Below the pieces are notes generated by a model. That model was given only the letters and a program-made list of their open reading frames with translations. It made no database searches and had not been told where the DNA came from. From NCBI RefSeq assembly GCF_000392615.1, contig NZ_KB933398.1, forward strand, positions 3,457,705 through 3,521,704: a stretch of DNA of 64,000 nt. Reading direction: 5' to 3'. Below are positions 55,369-64,000 of this stretch, in pieces. The first letter of the stretch is position 1. Every line of letters begins with the position of its first letter. The translations under genes and the position numbers were made by a program. The stretch comes from Lysinibacillus sphaericus OT4b.31. Lineage in GTDB: Bacteria; Bacillota; Bacilli; Bacillales_A; Planococcaceae.

Positions 55369-58300
55369 TTGAAAGATTGGATTGAGAAAATCAATGCAAA
55401 GATCGATGAATTACTCGAACAAAAATGGATGAAGACATTACGTATTTCAGGCAGTGTTACCTGGAACTTATTTTTGCTATTTTTAGTCTTTGCATTGGTA
55501 GGCACTGTATTTGTCGGCTCGGTTGGCGCCGGCTATTTCGCCTCACTTGTAAAAGAAGAGCCACTGCGCTCAAAAGAAGAATTACGCAAGCATATTTTCA
55601 ACTATGAGGAAACCAGTGAAATTTATTTTGCCAACGATATTTATATTGGGAAATTACGCACGGACTTAGATCGTCGTGAAACGTCACTAAGTGCTGTGGC
55701 ACCAGATGTTATTAATGCAGTACTAGCAACGGAAGATGAATATTTCCGCGAACATAACGGCATTGTTCCTAAAGCTGTAATCCGTGGTCTACTGCAGGAC
55801 GTGACAAATTCAGCCACACAAACAGGTGGCTCGACATTAACACAACAACTCATTAAAAACCAAGTGTTAACAAATGAAGTTTCCTATGAACGTAAAGCAA
55901 AAGAAATTCTCCTTGCTATGCGTTTAGAGCACTTTATGACAAAGGAAGAAATATTAGAGGCTTATTTAAATATTATTCCATATGGTCGTAATGCATCAGG
56001 TCGTAATATTGCTGGGATTGAAACAGCAGCTGATGGTATTTTTGGTGTAAAGGCGAAAGATCTAACCTTGCCACAAGCCGCTTACATAGCTGGTATTCCG
56101 CAAGCACCTTATGCCCATACTCCGTTTACGAACACAGGTGTACTAAAAAGCGAAGAGGCTCTTAAGCCAGGTATTGATCGTATGAAAACAGTTCTATACC
56201 GCATGAAAGAAGCAGGCTATATTAACGATGCACAGTACGAAGAAGCACTAAACTATGACATTACAGCAGATTTCCGTTCACCAGAACTTGCGTCAGAAGA
56301 TCGCTATCCTTGGTTAACGTATGAGCTTGAAAACCGTGCGAAAGAAATCATTGCAGAAAAGCTAGCTAAAGATGATGGCGTGGACCCAGAACGCTTGAAA
56401 TCAGAAAAAAAATTAAATGAAAAGTATATGATTTTAGCAGACCGTGACGTCCGTTCAAAGGGCTATCGTATTTATTCTACCATCAATAAAGACATGTACG
56501 ATGCCATGCAAAAAGCGGCTGATAATTTTAAATACTATGGCCATACGTATACAGGTAAAGGTAAAGATCCCGTAACAGGAGAAGAAGTTGATATCGAAAT
56601 GCCTGTACAGGTTGGGAGTATCTTAATCGAAAATAGCACAGGGCGTATTTTAAGCTTCCTAGGTGGTCGTGATTTTAAAACTACTGAGTTAAACCATGCG
56701 ACGCAAGCTTATCGCCCAAACGGCTCGACGATGAAGCCATTACTTGTCTATGCACCAGCAATTGAATACGGTGTAATTGGAGCAGGTAGCCCGTTAGTGG
56801 ATGTAAAATTCTCTATTGGCTCTTGGAGTCCAAACAACTACATTGCTAGTGATGAGCGTGGACTTATTCCTGCACGTGAAGCATTAGCAGATTCACAAAA
56901 CATATCAGCATTACGTTTATATAACGATATTATTAATAGACGCCCTGCTGAATATTTAGCTAAAATGGGCTTCTCAAAGCTACAGCCTGAAGATTATACG
57001 AATCTTTCAACAGGTATTGGCGCTTTAGAAGTGGGAACGACTGTTGAAGAAAATACCAATGCATTTGCAACATTTGCGAACGGTGGTCAATTTATTGAAT
57101 CTTATATGATTGAAAAAATTGAAGACTTAGATGGGAACGTCATCTATCAACATGAAGTTGAACCTGTTCAAGTATTTAGTCCTGAAACATCATATATAGT
57201 CACAGATATGATGCGTGATGTTTTAACAAAGGGCACAGGAACAGTTGCAAAAAATACATTAAAATTCTCTTCTGATTTCGCTGCCAAAACTGGTACCTCA
57301 CAAGAGTACAAAGATGTTTGGTTAGTTGGCTATAATCCGAACGTTTCACTCGGCGTTTGGATGGGCTATGATAAGCAGCGATCATTATATGCCTTTAATA
57401 ATACGTACTTGCAACCAAGCGTCCGTATTAACAAACTCTGGGGGACTTTAATGAATGCCATGTACGATGCGGATCCAAAATTGATTGATGCTCCAACGAA
57501 CTTTAAGGCACCAAAAAATGTTGTGACTGCTTCATTCTGTGGTATTTCTGGCTTAGCACCTTCTGCAGCATGTTCGAATGCAGGACTTGTGCGCTCAGAT
57601 TTATTTAATGCTAAAGTATTTTTACCATCACAGCCAGATGATAGCTTAGCATCTTCAAGTGTTGTCACGATTAATGGAAAAACGTACAATGCACATCCAA
57701 ATACGCCATCCGAATTTGTAAAATCAGGTGGTGCTGGTATTAATCAAGCCTTTATTAAACGTATGTTAGGCCGATTAGGTGGTAACCCTGGAAGTTTACT
57801 TCCTAAAAATTCATCGTTATCGAACTCGTCCGTATCAGCGGTTGATTTCCCAGCAGATGGAAGCTCACCAGCAACTGTAACAGCATCGATTAGTGGTAAC
57901 ACCCTTTCTTGGTCTGGTTCTTCCAATGATGTTGTCGGCTATCGTATTTACAATGTGACAAATGGCGGTAATACCCTAGTCACTTCAGTACTTGAAGCAA
58001 CACAAAGTATAACAGTCGCAAGTGGACAAGCCTATGTAGTCGTTGCTGTCGACATTACAGGGTTGACATCAGGACAATCGAATGTCGTTTCTACGGGCGG
58101 TAGTGAAACCGAACCTGAACCTGAACCGGAAGAAAATCAAGAGCAACCACCTACTCCACCTACAAACGGCAATGAAGGTTCGGGTAATGAAAATGGTTCG
58201 AACAATGGAACTGGTTCTGGAAACAATGGCACCGGCTCTGAAAATGGCAATGGCTCCAACGGTTCAAACAACGGCAACAACAATGGTAATAACAATGGTA

Positions 58301-58374
58301 ATAACAACGGCAATGGCTCCAATGGAGAAAATAACGGTGGCACAACACCACCTCCAGAAACGCCAAGTCAATAA
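55369..58374 (+). CDS. Class A penicillin-binding protein (PBP1A-type) with FN3 domain and Asn/Gly tail
   Basis: Bifunctional peptidoglycan synthase of 1001 residues, started at a TTG behind TAGGAGGTC. Short cytoplasmic N-terminus, one membrane anchor (about 31-58), glycosyltransferase GT51 (about 75-250; catalytic Glu122 in ATEDEYFREHNG; GGSTLTQQLIKN; EAYLNIIPYG), transpeptidase (about 370-720) with Ser453 in GSTMK, SQN and KTGTS at 640. Then a fibronectin-III-like domain (about 825-910) and a tail of Glu/Pro, then Asn/Gly/Ser repeats (about 915-1001). The disordered tail probably spans or binds the wall (inference). FN3-bearing PBP1s occur in other Bacilli. Confidence 0.94.
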   Translation: MKDWIEKINAKIDELLEQKWMKTLRISGSVTWNLFLLFLVFALVGTVFVGSVGAGYFASLVKEEPLRSKEELRKHIFNYEETSEIYFANDIYIGKLRTDLDRRETSLSAVAPDVINAVLATEDEYFREHNGIVPKAVIRGLLQDVTNSATQTGGSTLTQQLIKNQVLTNEVSYERKAKEILLAMRLEHFMTKEEILEAYLNIIPYGRNASGRNIAGIETAADGIFGVKAKDLTLPQAAYIAGIPQAPYAHTPFTNTGVLKSEEALKPGIDRMKTVLYRMKEAGYINDAQYEEALNYDITADFRSPELASEDRYPWLTYELENRAKEIIAEKLAKDDGVDPERLKSEKKLNEKYMILADRDVRSKGYRIYSTINKDMYDAMQKAADNFKYYGHTYTGKGKDPVTGEEVDIEMPVQVGSILIENSTGRILSFLGGRDFKTTELNHATQAYRPNGSTMKPLLVYAPAIEYGVIGAGSPLVDVKFSIGSWSPNNYIASDERGLIPAREALADSQNISALRLYNDIINRRPAEYLAKMGFSKLQPEDYTNLSTGIGALEVGTTVEENTNAFATFANGGQFIESYMIEKIEDLDGNVIYQHEVEPVQVFSPETSYIVTDMMRDVLTKGTGTVAKNTLKFSSDFAAKTGTSQEYKDVWLVGYNPNVSLGVWMGYDKQRSLYAFNNTYLQPSVRINKLWGTLMNAMYDADPKLIDAPTNFKAPKNVVTASFCGISGLAPSAACSNAGLVRSDLFNAKVFLPSQPDDSLASSSVVTINGKTYNAHPNTPSEFVKSGGAGINQAFIKRMLGRLGGNPGSLLPKNSSLSNSSVSAVDFPADGSSPATVTASISGNTLSWSGSSNDVVGYRIYNVTNGGNTLVTSVLEATQSITVASGQAYVVVAVDITGLTSGQSNVVSTGGSETEPEPEPEENQEQPPTPPTNGNEGSGNENGSNNGTGSGNNGTGSENGNGSNGSNNGNNNGNNNGNNNGNGSNGENNGGTTPPPETPSQ

Positions 58375-58375
58375 T

Positions 58376-58423
58376 AAACAGACTTACTACATTCAAATAT
58401 GATTGTAGTAAGTCTGTTTTTTT
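58376..58423 (+). terminator. Rho-independent terminator of the PBP gene
   Basis: A perfect 16-bp stem AAACAGACTTACTACA / TGTAGTAAGTCTGTTT followed by a T-run. Confidence 0.95.
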
Positions 58424-58466
58424 GTCATGATAGAGAAGGCGATTAAATGAAGGGGTGGATGTAGTT

Positions 58467-59372
58467 ATGAAACTATTAATTTTAGGTGGTACACGCTTTT
58501 TTGGTAGAAAATTAGTTGAGCTTTGTCTTCAAAACGGCCATGATGTGACGATATTAACACGCGGTCAAAGTGGGAATCCTTTTGGATCTCGAGTAAAGCA
58601 ACTCATTGTTGATCGAGATGATGAAGACGCGTTAGCCCAAGCACTTACTGATATGTCATGGGATATTGTTTACGATAATATTTGTTATTCTCCAAAAGAG
58701 GCTCAAGAAATCGTGCAAATTCTAGAAGGTAAAACGAAAAAGCTTGTATTTACCTCTACGCTTGCTACTTATGAAGCAGATGGTATTGTAAAAACAGAAG
58801 CAGATTTTAATCCGTATGACTATGAAATTCGCATGGGAGACCAAAAAGATTTTACTTACGGTGAAGGTAAACGCCAAGCGGAGGCGGTGCTATTTAAAAA
58901 CGCTTCATTCCCTGTTGTGGCGGTGCGGTTCCCAATCGTTGTTGGCGAACAGGACTATACACGTCGTTTACACTTTCACGTGGAGCGTATAGTAAATGAG
59001 CAGCCAATTATATTGACAAATGCTGAGGCAAAAATGAGTTTTATTACCGATGATGAAGCTGCTGCATTTTTATATTTTGCAGGTATTTCTACGATAGAAG
59101 GACCTTTCAATGCCACAGCAGGTGGTGCTATTGCATTAAAAGATTTACTTGGACTTATTGAGGAAGCTAGTGGTAAACGAGCGAAAGTTTCACTGTTAGG
59201 AGGCGATGCCAATGCACAATCTCCATATGCTATTCCAGCCGATTGGTATATGTCGAATGCCAAAGCACAAACAGTTGGCTTTACGTTTAGTACGTTAAAT
59301 GATTGGCTACCTAAGCTGATTAACACAATGGTAAAGGAACAACAAAAATCAATTACACCTCAGCGGAATTGA
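58467..59372 (+). CDS. NAD-dependent epimerase/dehydratase (extended SDR-like)
   Basis: 301 residues from ATG 58467 (AAGGGGTGG nine bases upstream). Rossmann motif LILGGTRFFGRKLVELCLQNGHDVTILTRG binds NAD(P); the SDR catalytic pair appears as DFTYGEGKRQAEAVL (Tyr-x3-Lys); the upstream Thr of the triad is in LVFTSTLATYEADG. Probably acts on a nucleotide sugar or a related carbonyl, but the substrate is unknown. Stand-alone gene between a PBP and the arginine cluster; no sugar operon beside it. Confidence 0.88.
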   Translation: MKLLILGGTRFFGRKLVELCLQNGHDVTILTRGQSGNPFGSRVKQLIVDRDDEDALAQALTDMSWDIVYDNICYSPKEAQEIVQILEGKTKKLVFTSTLATYEADGIVKTEADFNPYDYEIRMGDQKDFTYGEGKRQAEAVLFKNASFPVVAVRFPIVVGEQDYTRRLHFHVERIVNEQPIILTNAEAKMSFITDDEAAAFLYFAGISTIEGPFNATAGGAIALKDLLGLIEEASGKRAKVSLLGGDANAQSPYAIPADWYMSNAKAQTVGFTFSTLNDWLPKLINTMVKEQQKSITPQRN

Positions 59373-59462
59373 TTCCTGATTTAAATTTTGTAGTTAAAAT
59401 GCTAAACAGTTTGAGGTGATGGGTAGAATACTACACTCGTTAATAAACTATTATTTCTGATA

Positions 59463-59503
59463 AAAAGGTAATCGGAATGATCACATTCCAAATACCTTTT
59501 GTC
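59463..59503 (+). terminator. First terminator after the epimerase gene
   Basis: AAAAGGTA/TACCTTTT with inner GGAATG/CATTCC form a long interrupted hairpin; short T-run on each strand. Confidence 0.75.
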
Positions 59504-59512
59504 GTTAATCTC

Positions 59513-59547
59513 AGGCGTTCACCCTTTAATATTGAACGCCTTTTTTT
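59513..59547 (+). terminator. Second terminator after the epimerase gene
   Basis: AGGCGTTC and GAACGCCT pair, followed by seven T on the plus strand. The T-run overlaps the argD stop codon from the opposite strand. Confidence 0.8.
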
Positions 59548-60676
59548 ATAATAATATCGTTGTTAAAATTGCTATTGCTTCATCGATCTCTTCTTTTGAG
59601 ACCGTAAGTGGCGGAAGTAAGCGGATAACATTCGGCCCAGCCCCCACTAAAAGTAAGCCCTTTTCTTCAGCTTCTGCAATATAAGGTGCTACCTCAGTAT
59701 CACCGCAGCCAATGCCGAGTAATAAGCCTTGCCCTAGTACCGTATAAGTAGTAGGTAAATTCGCTTTCAACTGTTGTACGAAATACGAGGATACATCTTG
59801 CACATTTTGTAAGAATTCCGCTGCGAAAACGTGATCAATCACTGTTTCTGCCACACTCATTGCGAGAGGATTACCGCCAAATGTTGTACCATGTGTTCCC
59901 GGTCCAAATGTATCATAGAGTTCAGCTGTTCCAAGTATCCCTCCAATCGGGAAGCCTCCACCTAAGCCTTTTGCTATTGTTAGGATGTTTGGCTTCAACA
60001 CAGTTTGTTCATAAGCAAAGCGGGTCCCAGTTCGCCCAATACCCGTTTGAACTTCATCAACAATCAGAAGGATGCCTTTCTCCTCACATGCTTTTGTAAT
60101 TGTCGCTGCAAATTCCGATGTTACGCTATTAACGCCACCTTCTCCTTGAATCATTTCTAGCATAATCGCTGCAACTGAGTCATCAACTGTTGTTTCAAGC
60201 GCTTCGACATCATTAAAAGGTAAAATCGTAAACTTATCTACAAGTGGTCCAAAGCCATTATGAACCTTCCCTTGTCCGGTTGCAGACATTGCTCCAAATG
60301 TGCGCCCATGAAAGGACTTTTCAAATGTAATGATATGGTGTTTCCCAGTATGCTTACGTGCCAGCTTAATGGCCGCTTCATTTGCTTCAGCACCGCTATT
60401 ACAGAAAAACGCATAAGAGAAATGCGTATGTGCCACTAATTTTTGTGCAACCGTTTCCTGACCAGGGATATCAAATAAATTGGAGATATGCCATAGCTTC
60501 TCACTTTGCACTTGTAATGCCTTTACAAGTGCGGGATGTGCATGCCCAAGACTTACAACAGCGATACCACTTGTAAAATCTAAATATTTTTTTCCAGTAG
60601 AATCTTCAACAACAGTTCCTTGCCCTTTGACAATTTGTGCACGGCGTTTGCCGTAGTTTCCAAATAAAGCAGTCAT
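59546..60676 (-). CDS. argD: Acetylornithine aminotransferase
   Basis: Transaminates N-acetylglutamate semialdehyde to N-acetylornithine. 376 residues, class III PLP aminotransferase: GIAVVSLGHAHPALVKA, FCNSGAEANEAAIKLARKHTGKH, EMIQGEGGV, LLIVDEVQTGIGRTG and PLP-lysine in LTIAKGLGGGFPIGG, then HGTTFGGNPLA. ATG behind AAGGGACTG. Last gene of argC-argJ-argB-argD, 111 bases after argB. Confidence 0.96.
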   Translation of the reverse strand: MTALFGNYGKRRAQIVKGQGTVVEDSTGKKYLDFTSGIAVVSLGHAHPALVKALQVQSEKLWHISNLFDIPGQETVAQKLVAHTHFSYAFFCNSGAEANEAAIKLARKHTGKHHIITFEKSFHGRTFGAMSATGQGKVHNGFGPLVDKFTILPFNDVEALETTVDDSVAAIMLEMIQGEGGVNSVTSEFAATITKACEEKGILLIVDEVQTGIGRTGTRFAYEQTVLKPNILTIAKGLGGGFPIGGILGTAELYDTFGPGTHGTTFGGNPLAMSVAETVIDHVFAAEFLQNVQDVSSYFVQQLKANLPTTYTVLGQGLLLGIGCGDTEVAPYIAEAEEKGLLLVGAGPNVIRLLPPLTVSKEEIDEAIAILTTILL

Positions 60677-60787
60677 CTAATCAGTCCCTTCTATTCGATT
60701 ACGCCTCGACGTAATGTGTCCTAGATGTCACTCGATGAACATCTCAAAAAATTAGTGACATCCTCGCTACGAAAATCCAACTCACTA

Positions 60788-61537
60788 CTATAAAGAAGCA
60801 ATACTTTTACTAGATGAAGTTATAATAGTCGTACCTAGTAAGGCATTCCCGACAATTTGTACAGATGGGATACCGGCATTTAGGCAATCAATGGCCCCTT
60901 GTACTTTAGGAATCATTCCACCGTAAATATGTCCTTGCTCAATCCACTGAGCTATTAGGCAAGGCGTTACCTCTGTTTGGTATTCATGTTCAATACGAAT
61001 ACCTGCTACATCTGTGACAAGCAACAAGCTGTCTGCGTTAATTGCAAGTGCGATTTCACTTGCAACGGTATCACCATTAATATTAAGTGCCTGCCCCTCT
61101 TCATCAGCCCCAACACAAGCAATTACAGGGACAATGCCAGCTTTTATCAACGTTTCTAACAGTGCTGAATTCACTGACTGCACCTCTCCGACAAAGCCGT
61201 ACACATCTTTATCTAAAAAATTCGCTACAATTAATTGATCATCAAAACCGTTTAAACCAACTGCCACAATACCCGCTGTTGTTAATTCATGGACAAGTGC
61301 TGGATTCACCTTACCGATTAACGTTGACTGTACAATATCAATCGCTGATTCATTCGTTACACGGATGCCATTTAATGCATGAGATGCTACGCCACGTGCC
61401 GCAAGCTCGCGATTAATAGCAGGGCCACCTCCGTGTGTGATAATCAGCTCCACCCCGTCATCCTGCAGTTTTTTAAAGTTCTCAAAAAACGATTCATTTA
61501 AGCCTTCAAGTGTACTACCACCAAGCTTAATGACCAT
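60788..61537 (-). CDS. argB: N-acetylglutamate kinase
   Basis: Phosphorylates N-acetylglutamate. About 249 residues from ATG 61537, which follows the argJ stop by four bases (TAA-GCGC-ATG) and begins MVIKLGGSTLEGLN, the usual N-terminus of the family. An in-frame ATG at 61579 would add 14 residues and overlap argJ; neither has a strong ribosome site, so translation is likely coupled to argJ. Motifs: LIITHGGGPAINRELAARG, VTNESAIDIVQSTLIGKVN, INGDTVASEIALAINADSLLLVTDVAGI and GGMIPKVQGAIDCLNAG. Confidence 0.93.
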   Translation of the reverse strand: MVIKLGGSTLEGLNESFFENFKKLQDDGVELIITHGGGPAINRELAARGVASHALNGIRVTNESAIDIVQSTLIGKVNPALVHELTTAGIVAVGLNGFDDQLIVANFLDKDVYGFVGEVQSVNSALLETLIKAGIVPVIACVGADEEGQALNINGDTVASEIALAINADSLLLVTDVAGIRIEHEYQTEVTPCLIAQWIEQGHIYGGMIPKVQGAIDCLNAGIPSVQIVGNALLGTTIITSSSKSIASL

Positions 61538-61541
61538 GCGC

Positions 61542-62774
61542 TTACGAGCGGTATGATGCATTGATTTGAACGTAGTCATAAGTTAAATCACATCCCCATG
61601 CATGCCCCTTGCCTTCACCAATACCAAGTGACACATAAATTTTTACTTCATGCATTTTCAAAATTTGAATTAGCTCATCTTCTGAGAAAGGAATCGGCTC
61701 GCCGTTTTCTACCATTGTAGCGCCACCAATTTGAATGGTAATTTTGTCAGGGTCCACTACTGCACCACTGTAGCCAACCGCAGCAATAATACGTCCCCAG
61801 TTTGCATCACAACCAAATACTGCCGTTTTTACAAGCGGCGAACCAACAACTGTCTTTGCAATCTTACGCGCTTCCTCATCAGAAATCGCACCCTCCACTT
61901 CCACCTCTATTAGTTTCGTGGCTCCCTCTCCATCTTTTGCAATCATCTTTGCTAAGTCTTGTGCAACTGTTTTTAATGTATAGTAGAATTTTTGCCAATC
62001 AGGATGGGCAGTTGTTAAAGATTCATTGCCAGCTAAGCCATTGGCCATCACTACGACCGTATCATTTGTAGATGTGTCCCCATCCACTGTGATTGCATTA
62101 AACGTAGAATTTGTTATATCTGACAGCGCTGCTTGTAATACATCCGATTCAATATTGGCATCTGTCGTAATAAAACCAAGCATCGTTGCCATATTTGGCT
62201 CAATCATCCCTGAACCTTTTGCAACACCAGCAATAATGACTTCCTTGCCATCTACGATTGTGCTATAGCTCGTATTTTTCATGACAGTATCGGTTGTCAT
62301 AATTGCCTGCGCAAAATCGATTGCACTTTCAAGATTATCTTGCGGCTCTAATTGAGCAATACCGTTCTCGATAGGCTCCATTTTCATAATTTCACCGATA
62401 ACGCCAGTTGAGCAAACCCCAACTAGATTGGCCTCAATCCCTAACTTCTCAGCTGTTAAAGTTTGCATTGCTAACGCATCCTGCACGCCTTGCTTGCCTG
62501 TACAAGCATTGGCATTCCCAGAGTTCACTATCATTGCTTGAATTTTTTTAGTTGTGTAAACTACCTCTTTTGTTACTGTTAATGGGGCAGCCTGTACTGC
62601 ATTTGTTGTAAATACACCAGCTACACTTGCCGGTACATCACTCACTAACACCGCTAAATCTTTTTTCTTGTGCTTTAGTCCACAATGCATCCCAGCTGCC
62701 TTAAAGCCCTTAGGCGATACGATATTTTTACTTGATAATTTTTTCATGATATTTGTTGATGCTGTTAGTGTCAT
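61542..62774 (-). CDS. argJ: Bifunctional glutamate N-acetyltransferase/ornithine acetyltransferase
   Basis: Recycles the acetyl group from acetylornithine to glutamate and may also use acetyl-CoA. 410 residues; it is made as a precursor that cleaves itself before the nucleophilic Thr in EPNMATMLGFITTDA, which is intact. Also TVDGDTSTNDTVVVMANG and DANWGRIIAAVGYSG. ATG behind AAGGAGGAATTGC. Follows argC across a 206-base spacer that holds a palindromic repeat. Confidence 0.96.
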   Translation of the reverse strand: MTLTASTNIMKKLSSKNIVSPKGFKAAGMHCGLKHKKKDLAVLVSDVPASVAGVFTTNAVQAAPLTVTKEVVYTTKKIQAMIVNSGNANACTGKQGVQDALAMQTLTAEKLGIEANLVGVCSTGVIGEIMKMEPIENGIAQLEPQDNLESAIDFAQAIMTTDTVMKNTSYSTIVDGKEVIIAGVAKGSGMIEPNMATMLGFITTDANIESDVLQAALSDITNSTFNAITVDGDTSTNDTVVVMANGLAGNESLTTAHPDWQKFYYTLKTVAQDLAKMIAKDGEGATKLIEVEVEGAISDEEARKIAKTVVGSPLVKTAVFGCDANWGRIIAAVGYSGAVVDPDKITIQIGGATMVENGEPIPFSEDELIQILKMHEVKIYVSLGIGEGKGHAWGCDLTYDYVQINASYRS

Positions 62775-62860
62775 AATGCAATTCCTCCTTAGGTTGAATG
62801 AAATAAATTAGGGACTGTCTAAAAAACCGTTCAATCAATAACACCCATCTTCCTGTATGA

Positions 62861-62923
62861 AAACTCCGCCTCGCTTTCCCTTTCCGTGTCACTACGTTTC
62901 ACTCATGCTTTCCATTCGCAGGA
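62861..62923. repeat. Imperfect palindromic intergenic repeat between argC and argJ
   Basis: ACTCCGCCTCGCTTTCC at one end and GCTTTCC...CGCAGGAGT at the other can pair terminally (ACTCC/GGAGT); on the minus strand it reads ACTCCTGCGAATGGAAAGC...AAAGCGAGGCGGAGT. The composition (GGAAAGC repeated, GC-richer than surroundings) resembles the small intergenic repeats common in Bacillaceae genomes, as I recall. Copy number cannot be judged from one window. Confidence 0.5.
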
Positions 62924-62980
62924 GTATATGCGCACTTTTACCTTTGTATCAGAAAAATTAGCATAATAGGATATGCTCTA

Positions 62981-64000
62981 TTAAATGAAGAACGGCACAA
63001 CATCTAGGCCTGTTGTTTGTGGTAAGTCAAACTGAACGTTCATATTTTGAATTGCTTGGCCTGCTGCCCCTTTAACTAAATTGTCAATTATGCCAACTAT
63101 TGTGGCCCGTTCTGTACGGCTATCAACTTTCACGAAAATATCACAGTAGTTCGAGCCCCTCACACGATTCGTCGAAAGACTATTCACATCCGTGACAATT
63201 CGCACAAATGGATGCTTTTCGTATGTAGTTTGTAAACAGGCTATCAATTGTCTTTCTGTTACATCCGCCATCACGGGAGCATACGCTGTTGATAAAATAC
63301 CACGCGTCATAGGTACTAAATGAGTATTAAAGGAAATCGATGTGTCAACACCTGCAAACATTGAGATAGCCTGTTCAATCTCTGGTATATGTTGGTGCGA
63401 ATTTGTTTTATAAATGGAGAAGCTTTCATTTACTTCACTAAAGTGGGTCGTTTGCGATGGTTTATTACCAGCACCGGAAATACCACTCTTCGCATCAATG
63501 ACAAGAAAACTTGGATCAATTAATTTTGCTCTTAATAATGGTAATAGTGATAGCAGGACTGCTGTTGGATAGCACCCTGGATTTGCAATAAGAGATGCAT
63601 TTTTCACCTTGTCTGCATTCCATTCTGTTAAACCATAAACACTTTGCTGAATGATTTCTAACGGCGCAGCTTTTTTACCGTACCACGCTTCAAAGCTTGT
63701 AGGATCTTTTAAACGGTAGTCACCTGACAAATCAATTAACTTCGGACCTTTTCCTACTAATGGCGGCAATAGCTCACTGGTCACCCCCGAAGGTGTACTT
63801 GTAAAGACAACATCAAATTTCTCTAGTGTCTCATAATCAATTTTTTGCAATGGCATATCAGCAATATTAACTAAGTGTCCAAACTTTGAAGAAAATACAA
63901 CACCCTCTTCTGAGGATGTAAATAAATCAATTTGCTCCACTGCCTGATGATTATGTAAAAAGCGAACGAGTTCTAATCCACCATATCCTGTTGCGCCAAC
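62981..64000 (-). CDS. argC: N-acetyl-gamma-glutamyl-phosphate reductase, N-terminus cut by window edge
   Basis: NADPH-dependent reduction of acetylglutamyl phosphate. I read about 339 residues; the first few (start codon to the beginning of the Rossmann motif) lie beyond 64000. The visible N-terminus continues VGATGYGGLELVRFLHNH, so translation clearly runs past the internal ATG at 63940. Active-site Cys in SLIANPGCYPTAVLLSLLP; SGISGAGNKPSQTTHFSEVNE and FNTHLVPMTRGILSTAYAP are conserved. First gene in argC-argJ-argB-argD. Confidence 0.96.
   Translation of the reverse strand, partial: VGATGYGGLELVRFLHNHQAVEQIDLFTSSEEGVVFSSKFGHLVNIADMPLQKIDYETLEKFDVVFTSTPSGVTSELLPPLVGKGPKLIDLSGDYRLKDPTSFEAWYGKKAAPLEIIQQSVYGLTEWNADKVKNASLIANPGCYPTAVLLSLLPLLRAKLIDPSFLVIDAKSGISGAGNKPSQTTHFSEVNESFSIYKTNSHQHIPEIEQAISMFAGVDTSISFNTHLVPMTRGILSTAYAPVMADVTERQLIACLQTTYEKHPFVRIVTDVNSLSTNRVRGSNYCDIFVKVDSRTERATIVGIIDNLVKGAAGQAIQNMNVQFDLPQTTGLDVVPFFI

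Noticed and set aside
58190-58340. Short tandem repeats that could suggest a CRISPR or VNTR array
   Set aside because: Units are imperfect codon-level repeats (Asn/Gly/Ser) in frame within the PBP gene; no spacers and no cas genes nearby.
58082-58402. Met/Thr-rich 106-codon frame and Leu/Pro-rich opposite frames in the PBP tail
   Set aside because: Frame shadows of the low-complexity Asn/Gly coding repeats; no ribosome site.
61087-62268. Plus-strand frames antisense to argB and argJ
   Set aside because: Gln/Leu-rich or Ser/Ala-rich shadow translations without ribosome sites or homology.

Overview
The window is a gene-dense, AT-rich stretch of a Firmicute chromosome. Gene content and order match the core region of endospore-forming Bacillales around citZ-icd-mdh-phoPR-polA, pyk-pfkA-accAD-dnaE, ezrA-hisJ-rpsD-tyrS and argCJBD. 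The sporulation SASP gene, the B. subtilis-like yt-series genes, the tyrosyl T-box and the TPP riboswitch all point to Bacillaceae/Planococcaceae. A Lysinibacillus-like organism is my best guess (inference from synteny and protein similarity by eye, not from a search). Both window edges cut a gene: mutM at the left (C-terminus missing) and argC at the right (N-terminus missing).

Layout. 1-14.1 kb, almost all minus strand: citZ, icd, mdh (TCA cycle), a MaoC-like gene, phoP-phoR, then an inserted block (lrgA-lrgB, hflK-hflC, a small membrane protein), then polA and mutM. 14.2-25.5 kb: ytvI and fxsA, glycolysis (pfkA-pyk), acetyl-CoA carboxylase carboxyltransferase (accD-accA) behind a GntR regulator with a perfect operator, dnaE and nrnA. 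25.5-36.8 kb: small conserved genes (ytpI, ytoI, ytkL, a Pro-dipeptidase, ald, a universal stress protein, ytxK, tpx, an RDD protein, sppA, an acyl-CoA synthetase). 36.9-42.2 kb: a TPP-riboswitch-controlled thiamin salvage operon thiM-thiD-thiE, a SASP gene with a sigma-G-type promoter, and thiI with its cysteine desulfurase. 42.2-49 kb: ezrA, hisJ, a free-methionine-sulfoxide reductase, a diguanylate cyclase and rpsD with a structured leader. 49-53.7 kb: a small accessory block (MFS exporter + MarR regulator with twin operators, iron alcohol dehydrogenase, orphan solute-binding-fold protein) inserted between rpsD and tyrS. 53.7-64 kb: tyrS with T-box, a class A penicillin-binding protein with an Asn/Gly-rich tail, an NAD-dependent epimerase and the arginine genes argD-argB-argJ-argC.

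Most of the window is ordinary core genome. I did not find a clear new multi-gene system such as a defence island, prophage, CRISPR array or biosynthetic cluster. The parts most worth a second look are non-coding: a promoter-associated, stem-forming segment upstream of the nifZ-thiI pair (about 42327-42442), an unexplained structured segment downstream of phoR (about 7344-7475), two matching MarR operator copies in opposite orientation, and a terminator-like hairpin just before mdh. Protein-level oddities are a MaoC-fold protein lacking its catalytic His, a DLPV motif in the YtxK methyltransferase, a GGEEM motif in the cyclase, and a cobalamin-binding-like protein with no signal peptide.
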